A program made the position numbers and the translations under genes. From the IMG/VR virus record IMGVR_UViG_3300006802_000753, positions 1-20,741 of that record: DNA of 20,741 bases; one strand, 5' to 3'. Of the stretch, positions 13,985 through 19,902 are shown one piece after another. Positions within the stretch are counted from its first letter, which is position 1, and every line of letters begins with the position of its first letter. The notes beneath the pieces are model-generated. The model did no database searches and was not told the origin of the DNA. It was given only the letters and a program-made list of their open reading frames with translations. This stretch comes from a virus.

Positions 13985-14470
13985 TTCGGAGCGCCGATTG
14001 TTGTCCAATGATTGAACGCTAGTGTAAGGTTTTCGTCTAACGGAGAATGTGAGAGCTGCAAAACTCCTTAAATCAGCTTGATGTAAAGGGCTTAATAAAC
14101 CTGGTGGTTTTCGTTCACTTCCTTTGGGGGCTATTCCCGAAATCTATTTTTAGGGGGCTGGATAGCAAATGGACAAAAGGTGTACGAAAACCGTCCTATA
14201 GTGATTGGAAGTTTGTCTCGGAAGGAATAGCAAGCGGGCGACCGACCCGAGCCTGGGCTTTATAGATTCGCTAGGGCTAAACTCACCGTGATGGTTAAGG
14301 CGCTTAAGGTAAAAAAAAGCGCAATCTTGCTGCCCGAAGACAAACGAGATCACGCCTACAACTGCGACTCAACCGACCAAAGTTTTGTTGCAGCTTCTGA
14401 ACCTAATCAACTTGCTAACCAAAGGCAAGTGGAAGTGGGTGGGGAGTTAGGCCCCCTCTATTCTTAATCT
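13985..14470 (+). ncRNA. Large structured noncoding RNA, GOLLD/ROOL-like candidate
   Basis: About 480 bases without a credible gene fold into nested helices. A closing helix joins 14054-14065 (AGCTGCAAAACT) to 14381-14395 with a 3-base bulge. An arm 14103-14114/14184-14195 has 12 pairs enclosing 14121-14125/14176-14180 and 14130-14136/14160-14166. An arm 14211-14221/14334-14345 has 11 pairs and one bulge, enclosing 14229-14234/14326-14331, CGGG/CCCG 14235-14249 and GCGCTT/AAGCGC 14300-14322. Hairpins also form at 13990-14020, 14030-14046 and 14410-14430. G-U pairs in three helices are stable only in the plus sense, which sets the strand. The setting (tailed phage, beside a tRNA) and size recall GOLLD and ROOL RNAs. 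Identity to either could not be checked. Confidence 0.65.
14441..14466 (+). terminator. Possible terminator ending the structured RNA
   Basis: GGGG (14441-14444) pairs with CCCC (14452-14455) around AGTTAGG, followed by TCTATTCTTAATCTTTT, a loose U-rich tract. The 3' arm could instead pair with AGGGGGC at 14152-14158, so this may be a conditional structure. Confidence 0.4.
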
Positions 14471-14540
14471 TTTATAGAACAATGCATTATTAACTTAACG
14501 AGGCGCTGAAAAGTTTTTCGTGTTTGTTGAGGTTCATCAA

Positions 14541-14590
14541 TAGGCCTGAAAGACAAAAACCCAATGGGGTTACCATCGGGTTTGTGCCTA
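14541..14590 (+). other. Long stem-loop in the leader of the early operon
   Basis: TAGGC (14541-14545) pairs with GCCTA (14586-14590), and AAACCC-A-ATGG (14557-14567) with CCAT-C-GGGTTT (14573-14583), closing a five-base loop GGTTA. The inner stem has 10 of 11 pairs. It sits between the structured RNA and the first early gene and may be part of the same RNA, or a leader or termination element. No coding is seen from 14470 to 14717. Confidence 0.6.
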
Positions 14591-14613
14591 CCTATTAATG
14601 ATTCTGAAAAGGC
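14586..14613 (+). repeat. Repeated stem-loop, copy 1
   Basis: GCCT (14586-14589) pairs with AGGC (14610-14613) around ACCTATT-AATG-ATTCTGAAA. The loop sequence recurs in the second copy at 14681-14714. The stem differs by a compensating change (G-C here, C-G there). The GCC of the left arm can alternatively close the larger stem-loop just upstream. Confidence 0.55.
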
Positions 14614-14679
14614 CCTTTGGGAAGCATGCCTGTTCGAATAAAAAAACATTTCCTTAAATATGCAAAATGCGCAATTGTT

Positions 14680-14714
14680 TTCCCTACCTATTCGTAAATT
14701 CTGAAAAAAGGGAA
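14680..14714 (+). repeat. Repeated stem-loop, copy 2, covering the ribosome binding site
   Basis: TTCCCT (14680-14685) pairs with AGGGAA (14709-14714) around ACCTATT-CGTAA-ATTCTGAAAAA. AGGGA is the ribosome binding site of the gene starting at 14718, so folding would hide it and might control the first early gene. The loop matches copy 1 at 14590-14609. Confidence 0.55.
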
Positions 14715-14717
14715 TGT

Positions 14718-15542
14718 ATGGCCAAACGGTTTACAGATTCGTCTAAGTGGGACCAAGCCTGGTTTAGAACACTAACACCCAAAATGAAATGCGCCTGGAT
14801 TTACATTTGTGACAAATGTGACCACGCTGGCATATGGGACGCCGACTTTCCAGCTATGAGTTTTAATGTTGGAGAGGACATTTCCCGACAGGAAATAGAA
14901 GACGTATTTTCAGATAAAATCCAGCCGGTACCGGGGAGGGCCCAATACATCATAAAGGCCTTTATAGATTTTCAATACGGCCCGCTGAATCCAGACAATA
15001 GAGTGCACAAATCAGTCATCGATCGGATCAATATGGTGCTTGGAAGGACCTTACAAGGACCTAATAAGGACCTAATAAGCCCCTTACAAGCCCCTAATAA
15101 GCCCCTTACAAGGACCTTAAAAGGACCTAATAAGGACCTTCGTGCACGCACAACAAAACAAGAAAGCCCATTTGGCGCGAACAATCTTGCCGCACTGTGG
15201 AATACATATGCCTCCAAAACTACCGCGCTGTCCGGCAAAAATATGCCAACTGTGGATCTAGAAAAGTTTAAACCAGGTCAACCTAGATTTCGCTCTGCGC
15301 AAGAACGTTTGGCTTTCGAGCCAAGCGAGAGCTACTGGACAGATGTGATTGAAAGAATAATGCGATCAGACTTTTGTCGCGGGAAAAACGACCGAGGCTG
15401 GCTTGCCGACTTCGACTTTCTTGTGCGTGTTGAAACCCACGTAAAGGTCATGGAAGGCAAGTATGACTCGCGAGGAACGATTACAACCACAAATACGAAT
15501 TGGGCTCGAGTGTTTGGCGATGAACCGCGAGGTGAGAAATGA
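14718..15542 (+). CDS. Probable phage replication initiator / replisome organiser
   Basis: A 274-aa protein from the ATG at 14718, with AAAAGGGA upstream. The N-terminal 120 residues (MAKRFTDSSKWDQAWFRTLT, then CDKCDHAGIWDADF, FIDFQYGPLNPDNRVHKSVI) match a winged-helix-like domain widely found in phage and prophage replication proteins. A middle linker at residues 109-142 has three 11-residue repeats (TLQGPNKDLIS, PLQAPNKPLTR, TLKGPNKDLRA) encoded by nine 11-bp DNA repeats. The C-terminal part (EPSESYWTDVIERIMRSDFC, KNDRGWLADFDFLVR) resembles the C-terminal domain of DnaD-like/O-like proteins that bind the helicase loader. It overlaps the next gene by four bases (ATGA). It is the first early gene. 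Confidence 0.75.
   Translation: MAKRFTDSSKWDQAWFRTLTPKMKCAWIYICDKCDHAGIWDADFPAMSFNVGEDISRQEIEDVFSDKIQPVPGRAQYIIKAFIDFQYGPLNPDNRVHKSVIDRINMVLGRTLQGPNKDLISPLQAPNKPLTRTLKGPNKDLRARTTKQESPFGANNLAALWNTYASKTTALSGKNMPTVDLEKFKPGQPRFRSAQERLAFEPSESYWTDVIERIMRSDFCRGKNDRGWLADFDFLVRVETHVKVMEGKYDSRGTITTTNTNWARVFGDEPRGEK
15044..15142 (+). repeat. Nine tandem 11-bp repeats, candidate iteron origin
   Basis: Nine contiguous units fit AAG(GA or CC)CCT followed by TAC, AAT, TAA or TCG: units 1-3 and 7-9 are AAGGACCTnnn, units 4-6 AAGCCCCTnnn. The 11-bp period is close to one DNA turn and is not a multiple of three, so protein repeats arise only every 33 bases. GTGCAC palindromes flank the array at 15003-15008 and 15143-15148. 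Lambda and related phages carry iterons inside their initiator gene in the same way. That this is the origin is inference. Confidence 0.9.
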
Positions 15543-16117
15543 CTCGCGAAGAATTCCAAGATTTGGTTTCGCAGCTTGTTAGAGCCTATGGAGATCGGGC
15601 CTATCCAGAAGAACGCATTTCTAGACTTTGGAACCGGCTTCAATACATTCATCCCAAAATCGCCCAGAATGCGATTGATAATCTCATCGCCGATAACTTG
15701 CAGCCACCCCTGATGACTAAGATTCTAGAGGCCTGCCATGCGCAAAAAAAGCTATTCCCAAGCCTCGACCAGGACCCATACTCGCAAATTCGTGACCACC
15801 TGCGCCAGATGCAAAATGACAAACAGCTCTGCGACAAGTGTTGGAACCTAGGTGTCTTGACAGCTTATCGTAAGGACCGGTTTGGCAATCCAAGCGAGGA
15901 ATTCTTGTGCACCTGTCCGTCTGGACAAATCGCTGGGAAATTGCCAGAAAATAAAATCCTCCCGGAATGGCTTCATTATTATAAAACGTACTACGTCCTG
16001 CACTCCGATCCAAATGGCACGGAAGAACTGCAGAAGGTGTCTCATATACTAAACCTTCCAGTCGAGGAGCGCTTGAAAGCCTTGGTAAAATTGTCCCTGA
16101 ATGATCCGCGAAGTTGA
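15539..16117 (+). CDS. Possible helicase loader (G39P-like N-terminus) with zinc ribbon
   Basis: A 192-aa protein. Residues 1-65 (REEFQDLVSQLVRAYGDRAY, PEERISRLWNRLQYIHPK, DNLQPPLMTKILEA) follow the helical pattern of small phage helicase loader/inhibitor proteins of the G39P type: a helix pair, a Trp in the middle and a final hydrophobic-Pro-Pro segment. A zinc ribbon follows with Cys98, Cys101, Cys124 and Cys126. No Walker motif is present, so it is not a DnaC-type ATPase. It overlaps the initiator gene by four bases, the same order as lambda O and P. Loader function is inferred from this pattern and place. Confidence 0.6.
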   Translation: MTREEFQDLVSQLVRAYGDRAYPEERISRLWNRLQYIHPKIAQNAIDNLIADNLQPPLMTKILEACHAQKKLFPSLDQDPYSQIRDHLRQMQNDKQLCDKCWNLGVLTAYRKDRFGNPSEEFLCTCPSGQIAGKLPENKILPEWLHYYKTYYVLHSDPNGTEELQKVSHILNLPVEERLKALVKLSLNDPRS

Positions 16118-16170
16118 TTTGTTTGCATATCACAGGTATATCAGCAGAAATCTTTTCATAGGATAGCACC

Positions 16171-16701
16171 ATGAAAAACCGCCTCTCACTCATTGCAGAG
16201 TCTGCTGAAATTGAACGCATGCTAGTTGAAAGCGAAGGCGAAATCACGCCAGAGATAGAAGCCCTGCTGCGCCCAACATCTTTATCCGAACCTTCGCGCA
16301 TAGATATTGAAGGACGGAAAATTGATCGACTTGTATCTACAGCGGAAGAATACCGAGCCATTGGCAAAAGCTATCTTAGAGTCGCAAAAGCAGCCGAACG
16401 GGCGGCAAAACAAATACACTCAAGCATTACAGAGTATATGGCTGAAAATGGGCTAAAAGAAATCTGCGGCGAAGAAGTTGTTTTTAAGGAAAGAAATAGC
16501 CCGCCCGCCGTTTATATCCCGGACGAATCACAGCTAGATCAGGCCTACGTTTTAATAGAGACCATAACCCATGTTGATCGCAAAAGAATCGCAGAGGACC
16601 TCCGCATGGGCTACCCAGTTAAGGGCGCCGAACTCAAGCAATCAACCCATGTTCAAAAACAAATAGCAAAACCCAAACTCATCGGAGGAACGAATGAGTG
16701 A
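16171..16701 (+). CDS. Siphovirus Gp157-like protein
   Basis: A 176-aa protein. The N-terminal half is helical and charged (EYRAIGKSYLRVAKAAERAA, KQIHSSITEYMAENGLKEI). The C-terminal half has the family pattern PPAVYIPDESQLDQAYV, then VDRKRIAEDLRMGYPVKGAE, close to the Gp157 signature of a conserved 'D-K-x-x-I-x-x-x-L-K-x-G-x-x-V-x-G-A' end. Members lie next to recombination genes in many phages; their exact function is unknown. It overlaps the Bet gene by eight bases, consistent with a shared recombination role. The 54-base gap upstream holds no other gene. GGATAGCACC precedes the ATG. Confidence 0.8.
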   Translation: MKNRLSLIAESAEIERMLVESEGEITPEIEALLRPTSLSEPSRIDIEGRKIDRLVSTAEEYRAIGKSYLRVAKAAERAAKQIHSSITEYMAENGLKEICGEEVVFKERNSPPAVYIPDESQLDQAYVLIETITHVDRKRIAEDLRMGYPVKGAELKQSTHVQKQIAKPKLIGGTNE

Positions 16702-17602
16702 CCTGTCCCCGGCAAGCGTCGAATCTTTATCTTGGGATAGAGATAAAATCGATTTACTTAAGAGACAAATATGTAAGGGGGCTTCTGACGACGAGCTGCA
16801 AATTTTTATACATGTCGCGAAAAGAACTGGGCTGGATCCATTCGTAAGACAGATCTATGCCGTCAAGAGATGGGACCAGCAGGAAAATAAATATGCTATG
16901 TCAATTCAGGTCGGCATCGATGGCCTTCGCCTGATCGCAGACCGCACCGGCAAATACCAAGGACAGATAGGCCCACAGTGGTGTTCCGAAGACGGTGTCT
17001 GGCGAGACGCGTGGCTGTCAAACGAGCCGCCAGTGGCGGCCCGAGTAGCTGTGTTAACGTCAGATTTTAAAGAACCATTGTGGGGAGTTGCCAGGTGGAA
17101 CTCCTATGTCCAAGTAAAAAAAGATGGCACGCCAACAGCCATGTGGAAGAAAATGCCAGATCTCATGTTGGCCAAGGTGGCCGAAGCCCTCGCGCTTCGG
17201 AAAGCCTTCCCAGCTGAGATGTCGGGGATATATACAGATGATGAGATGGCTCAGCTTAACGATCCCGCCGATGTTGTGTTGCCAAGATCAAAAGCATCAA
17301 ACAGATTGGCGCCTGCGCCGAAGCAAGTTCAATCGCCCGATGACTATATACCTACTGGGGGGAAATTTAAAGGGCGCAAACTAAAAGATATACCATCTGA
17401 GGAGCTCGCTCTCTATATCGGGGAGATCGAGAAACAGGCAAAAGTTGATGGCCGCCCTTTATCAGCGAGGGCTCTCGAGTTTGTAGAAAAAGCCACCGCC
17501 TTAATTGAGTCAAGACATCCGTCTCAAAATGAGACTGCCCAAAATTCTTCCACAGATTTCGACGTTCCTGAGTTTGACGAGAGCGAACCTATACAGTTTT
17601 AA
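16694..17602 (+). CDS. bet: Phage recombination protein Bet (RecT family)
   Basis: A 302-aa single-strand annealing protein. Residues about 20-185 are the Bet/RecT domain: DELQIFIHVAKRTGLDPF, RQIYAVKRW, MSIQVGIDGLRLIADRTGKY, and MPDLMLAKVAEALALRKAFP, followed by GIYTDDEM. Residues 218-268 add a small domain (TGGKFKGRKLKDIPSEELAL) that resembles the DUF3820/ExoX-C type module with a G-K-x-K-G-x-x-L-x-x-I-P motif. The acidic C-terminus (FDVPEFDESEPIQF) resembles the SSB tail that ends in D-D-x-P-F. No partner exonuclease is found in the window. The gene is preceded by GGAGG and overlaps Gp157. Confidence 0.9.
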   Translation: MSDLSPASVESLSWDRDKIDLLKRQICKGASDDELQIFIHVAKRTGLDPFVRQIYAVKRWDQQENKYAMSIQVGIDGLRLIADRTGKYQGQIGPQWCSEDGVWRDAWLSNEPPVAARVAVLTSDFKEPLWGVARWNSYVQVKKDGTPTAMWKKMPDLMLAKVAEALALRKAFPAEMSGIYTDDEMAQLNDPADVVLPRSKASNRLAPAPKQVQSPDDYIPTGGKFKGRKLKDIPSEELALYIGEIEKQAKVDGRPLSARALEFVEKATALIESRHPSQNETAQNSSTDFDVPEFDESEPIQF

Positions 17603-17663
17603 ACATAAACTGTCTAACTTTGATACACCGCATGGAAATATCTCGCAATTATAACACGCAGTG

Positions 17664-17685
17664 ATATACTGTGTATATATGGAGG
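17664..17685 (+). promoter_or_regulatory. Promoter -10 with overlapping palindrome, plus ribosome binding site
   Basis: ATATAC-TGT-GTATAT (17664-17678) is a perfect 6-bp-arm palindrome over TATACT (17665-17670), which with TG at 17662-17663 makes an extended -10. GGAGG (17681-17685) serves the ATG at 17690. It suggests a repressed promoter for the small-gene run, with the -35 being poor (TCGCAA). The regulator is unknown, though RHH and XRE proteins are encoded just downstream. Confidence 0.5.
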
Positions 17686-17689
17686 CTAT

Positions 17690-17977
17690 ATGGACCGCAT
17701 TATTTTTGAGGTCGAAACAAAGGATGGCTTGGGTTACCCAGTTGTCCTTAAGGTTTACAAAATATACGCCAATTGCGAGGAGGTTGACTTTGACGCTTTT
17801 AAATATGTTGGCGACGATTTTCAAGGCATCAACATTACGCACAACCTCAAATTGTCCGAATACTATGCTTATACAAAGCTTATCCTTGAAAAATTTGAGG
17901 AAGAATTTCCGTTTCAATGGTGGGACATGCTTAAGGAACGAAATGAAAATAAAGGCAGGAGACATCACTATGAATAA
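17690..17977 (+). CDS. Unknown small protein
   Basis: A 95-aa protein starting MDRIIFEVETKDGLGYPVVL, with GGAGG four bases before the start. It reads as alternating beta strands, then a helix (YAYTKLILEKFEEEFPFQWW) and a charged end. I recognise no family. It is the first gene after an extended -10 promoter with an overlapping palindrome, and overlaps the lipoprotein gene by eight bases, so the two are probably co-expressed. No signal peptide or Cys pair is present. Confidence 0.6.
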   Translation: MDRIIFEVETKDGLGYPVVLKVYKIYANCEEVDFDAFKYVGDDFQGINITHNLKLSEYYAYTKLILEKFEEEFPFQWWDMLKERNENKGRRHHYE

Positions 17978-18389
17978 AGCGATAGCGTCAATTATATTGT
18001 GCCTGATGACAATGTTCATTATTGGATGCGGCGGTGGCGGCGGGGCCTCTGGACCGTCTGGGGTTGGGATTACGGTTCCAACACCTACGCCAGCCCCAGA
18101 TATAATTTATCAATATGATATATATATGGATGGCCAGGGAGGATGGTTTGCGTCTGTGATATACACGGACTTTACATTGCCAACACAGGTTGAGACACCA
18201 TTTCAAGTTAACGGAGTTTCGGCGCAAGGCGCCGGGATCACAAAATTCGGTCGCAATTTATTTGGACAGATTGTAAACCGAGGCACAACAAATATCACAT
18301 TCAGGATTGTCCGTGATCAGGTCGAAATTCTAAACATGGTATTACAACCAGATGATACACATAATTTTATTTACGACGTAGGGCCTTAA
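17970..18389 (+). CDS. Phage-encoded lipoprotein, unknown role
   Basis: A 139-aa protein from the ATG at 17970 with GGCAGGAG upstream; the frame is open far upstream but the N-terminus there is not coding-like. Residues 1-20 are a lipoprotein signal with the lipobox IIGC, so Cys20 would be lipidated, and a Gly run (CGGGGGASG) follows. With Gly at +2 the outer membrane is expected. The mature part has beta strands and a Pro/Thr spacer (GVGITVPTPTPAPD). Phage lipoproteins often block receptors or superinfection, which is only inference here. The stop overlaps the next start (TAATG). Confidence 0.75.
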   Translation: MNKAIASIILCLMTMFIIGCGGGGGASGPSGVGITVPTPTPAPDIIYQYDIYMDGQGGWFASVIYTDFTLPTQVETPFQVNGVSAQGAGITKFGRNLFGQIVNRGTTNITFRIVRDQVEILNMVLQPDDTHNFIYDVGP

Positions 18390-18553
18390 TGAAAAAGAAA
18401 ACAGTTAATAAGAAAACATCTAAACACAAAACTATGTTGATACGTGTCCCAGCGCAGATGCATTCTGATTTTCAGACCGTATGTAAACGTAAAGACATGG
18501 CGATGAGTCAGGTAATACGACGACTAATTTCAGATTATGTTCATAATACATAA
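18389..18553 (+). CDS. Small ribbon-helix-helix regulator
   Basis: A 54-aa protein with a basic N-terminus (MKKKTVNKKTSKHKT) followed by a strand MLIRVPAQMH, helix SDFQTVCKRKDM and helix AMSQVIRRLISDYV, the layout of CopG/Arc proteins. The start codon overlaps the lipoprotein stop (TAATG), giving translational coupling. It is the second RHH gene in the window, and its sequence differs from the one in the tail block (1262-1447). It might repress the palindromic promoter at 17664, which is a guess. Confidence 0.7.
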   Translation: MKKKTVNKKTSKHKTMLIRVPAQMHSDFQTVCKRKDMAMSQVIRRLISDYVHNT

Positions 18554-18665
18554 TTCGGGGGGAGGCCCTTGGAATTTTGGACTGTCATCATGCATACTAT
18601 TTTGCTTTGTTTCGTTGCGAATATTATATATGACCTTATACAAAATAAATGACGGTAAAAATCTT

Positions 18666-18947
18666 ATGGAAAAGCCTATAGATTTCAAGAAATGGGAGCG
18701 CTTGCTTCGTGGGGCTTTCCCAGCCACTGACCACAAGGAAATTTTGGAAATTATTCGTCTTGCAAAATTAGGTTCAATGTTTGCAAAACCCTCAGTTCGC
18801 AGGAGATCTAAACAAGACGACATTACAATTCAGGCGCTGCGAAAGCGCGGATATACAATCAGGGCGATCGCTATGGATGTTGGAGTAAGTTATGCCTCTG
18901 TTCAGAGGAGCCTGTATGCATGGGATGAAAAAACAAATGGAAATTAA
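18666..18947 (+). CDS. Small helix-turn-helix protein
   Basis: A 93-aa protein from the ATG at 18666 (MEKPIDFKKWERLLRGAFPA). The frame is open upstream to 18537, but that part is hydrophobic, lacks a ribosome binding site and overlaps the RHH gene, so the start is uncertain; 18630 is another choice. The C-terminal TIQALRKRGYTIRAIAMDVG followed by VSYASVQRSLYAWDE is a resolvase-type HTH, as in phage and transposase regulators. The preceding basic RRRSKQDD fits DNA binding. It overlaps the next gene by 32 bases. Confidence 0.6.
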   Translation: MEKPIDFKKWERLLRGAFPATDHKEILEIIRLAKLGSMFAKPSVRRRSKQDDITIQALRKRGYTIRAIAMDVGVSYASVQRSLYAWDEKTNGN

Positions 18948-19218
18948 AATAGGCGATATAGTTGAATGGTATGGAGTCAGAGGCAAAGTTATAGCCACTG
19001 ATATGTCTGGTGATTACCCCATACTAGTCTGGTTTGATGAAGCATCTGATATAGCTCAGTTTACGAAAGAGGGGAAATTCTGCGGCTGGCACAAAAACCC
19101 GGCCATTACAGTCATTGAACAAAATATATTTGAATGTTTCTGGCCACCGCAAAACATTGACTACTCATCTGAGCTTGTTGGTAAACGTGTGAGAGTTACA
19201 GTCGAGGTGATTGAGTGA
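18916..19218 (+). CDS. Small SH3-like phage protein, unknown
   Basis: A 100-aa protein from the ATG at 18916, chosen because AGAGGAG lies five bases upstream. MEIKIGDIVEWYGVRGKVIA, then YPILVWFDE, and AQFTKEGKFCGWHKNPAITV make a small beta barrel-like pattern seen in many uncharacterised phage proteins (G-x-V-I, P-I-x-V-x-F, F-T-x-x-G-x). Function unknown. It ends in a stop that overlaps the GTG of the next gene. Confidence 0.6.
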   Translation: MHGMKKQMEIKIGDIVEWYGVRGKVIATDMSGDYPILVWFDEASDIAQFTKEGKFCGWHKNPAITVIEQNIFECFWPPQNIDYSSELVGKRVRVTVEVIE

Positions 19219-19454
19219 GGTGTGATGTCTGCAACACTCAGCTGCCAGTAGAATCGAAGTCAGTTGCTGGGTATAAAGAACAGCTTGAGAAAGAGCGCGA
19301 GCTCAGTCGGAAGTTGGCGACTGCAATTTCGAACTTCCTAAGATTGTCTGAAGTAGTAAGTAGCATAGATTTCATGAAAGAAAGACATAGTAGATTCGAG
19401 GCAATGGTTACGTCCTATGCCGAGTACGAGAAGTCAGGAGGGGAGCGGGAATGA
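19215..19454 (+). CDS. Small coiled-coil protein with N-terminal Cys pair
   Basis: A 79-aa protein starting at GTG 19215, which overlaps the previous stop (GTGA). N-terminal CDVC is half of a zinc site; the rest is a charged helix (YKEQLEKERELSRKLATAIS) that could form a coiled coil. It ends SGGERE, encoded by the GGAGCGGGA ribosome binding region of the next gene. No family is recognised. Confidence 0.5.
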   Translation: MRCDVCNTQLPVESKSVAGYKEQLEKERELSRKLATAISNFLRLSEVVSSIDFMKERHSRFEAMVTSYAEYEKSGGERE

Positions 19455-19672
19455 CAGGCTTTAAAGGTGGCCTCGATCGCCAGCATAGAAAAGCAAAAAT
19501 TATTTTTGGCGAAACGAATAAATGTTTGCCAGCACTTTCTATGCCTTGTTTTGAGCAACGCCATGGCGAATGTACCATTTATTATTCTAATCTTGTTTTT
19601 GCCATAGAAGAAAAATGCGAATGTCCCTGTCATAAAATAACAACCAACAACCCAAAGGGGGAGCGGGAGTGA
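19451..19672 (+). CDS. Small Cys/His-rich protein, possible zinc binder
   Basis: A 73-aa protein whose ATG overlaps the previous stop (ATGA) and follows AGGAGGGG. It contains CFEQRHGEC, then KCECPCHK, a C-x5-H/C and C-x-C-x-C-H arrangement found in small phage and actinobacterial proteins and likely to bind zinc. The last residues (TTNNPKGERE) are encoded by a repeat element that also forms the next gene's leader. Function unknown. Confidence 0.55.
   Translation: MTGFKGGLDRQHRKAKIIFGETNKCLPALSMPCFEQRHGECTIYYSNLVFAIEEKCECPCHKITTNNPKGERE
19639..19672 (+). repeat. CAA-rich leader repeat, type A, copy 1
   Basis: AACAACCAACAACCCAAAGG then GGGAGCGGGAGTGA. It spans the 3' end of the 19451 gene and the GTG of the XRE gene. 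Same type as 20211-20241. The GGAGCGGGA core also precedes the start at 19451, where no CAA part is present. Confidence 0.8.
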
Positions 19673-19869
19673 AACCTGAAAACTTCGGGAAAAACCTTAA
19701 AGTCGTTATGGAGGTTCTCGGCATGAGTCAATCGGACTTGGCATGGAAAACAGATTTAACCCAAGCTGCAATATCTCAAATATTAAATGGCAAGCGAGAG
19801 CCGAGCCTAAGTACCATTTGTCGTATTTTAGATTGCATCCCAGTTAAGTTTGAGAAACTTGTTAAATAA
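19669..19869 (+). CDS. XRE/Cro-like helix-turn-helix regulator
   Basis: A 66-aa protein from a GTG at 19669 with GGGGGAGCGGGA upstream. The whole chain is an HTH_3 domain: FGKNLKVVMEVLGMSQSDLA, TDLTQAAISQILNGKREPSL, STICRILDCIPVKFEKLV, with SQSDLA as helix 2 and TQAAISQILNG as the recognition helix. Such Cro-sized proteins are usually repressors of phage early or lysogeny promoters; here the target is unknown. It lies inside the run of small genes, not next to a divergent promoter. Confidence 0.82.
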   Translation: MKPENFGKNLKVVMEVLGMSQSDLAWKTDLTQAAISQILNGKREPSLSTICRILDCIPVKFEKLVK

Positions 19870-19902
19870 CAACCAACAACAAAACCTAAGAGGGTTTGAA
19901 TG
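19868..19902 (+). repeat. CAA-rich leader repeat, type B, copy 1
   Basis: AACAACCAACAACAAAACC, then TAAGAGGGTTTGAATG. AAACC (19882-19886) pairs with GGTTT (19893-19897), leaving TAAGAG in the loop, so part of the ribosome binding site AAGAGG is exposed there. It precedes the start at 19900. Confidence 0.8.

Noticed and set aside
14150-14353. Minus-strand 67-codon frame in the structured region
   Set aside because: No ribosome binding site, unlike any family, and it lies across helices that explain the sequence better.
13985-14470. tmRNA, RNase P RNA, 6S RNA or group I/II intron in the structured region
   Set aside because: I looked for a tRNA-like end, a tag reading frame, the GAAAGUCC-type RNase P core and intron core elements on both strands and found none.
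14464-14649. Minus-strand 61-codon frame between RNA and early operon
   Set aside because: AGGAA is too close to the ATG, the frame covers the stem-loops of the early leader, and the sequence shows no domain.
15044-15142. CRISPR array
   Set aside because: The 11-bp units are contiguous without spacers and lie inside a gene.
15717-16367. Long minus-strand frame opposite the loader and Gp157 genes
   Set aside because: It covers two well-supported plus-strand genes and has low-complexity, unrecognisable content.
17664-17678. LexA (SOS) box
   Set aside because: The palindrome has CTG-like sequence but not the CTG-N10-CAG or the GAAC-type spacing of known LexA sites.
17661-17969. N-terminal extension of the lipoprotein frame
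   Set aside because: It overlaps a better gene at 17690-17977 and would bury the signal peptide.
18537-18665. N-terminal extension of the HTH protein with a hydrophobic stretch
   Set aside because: It overlaps the RHH gene, has no ribosome binding site and does not resemble a membrane anchor of such small regulators.
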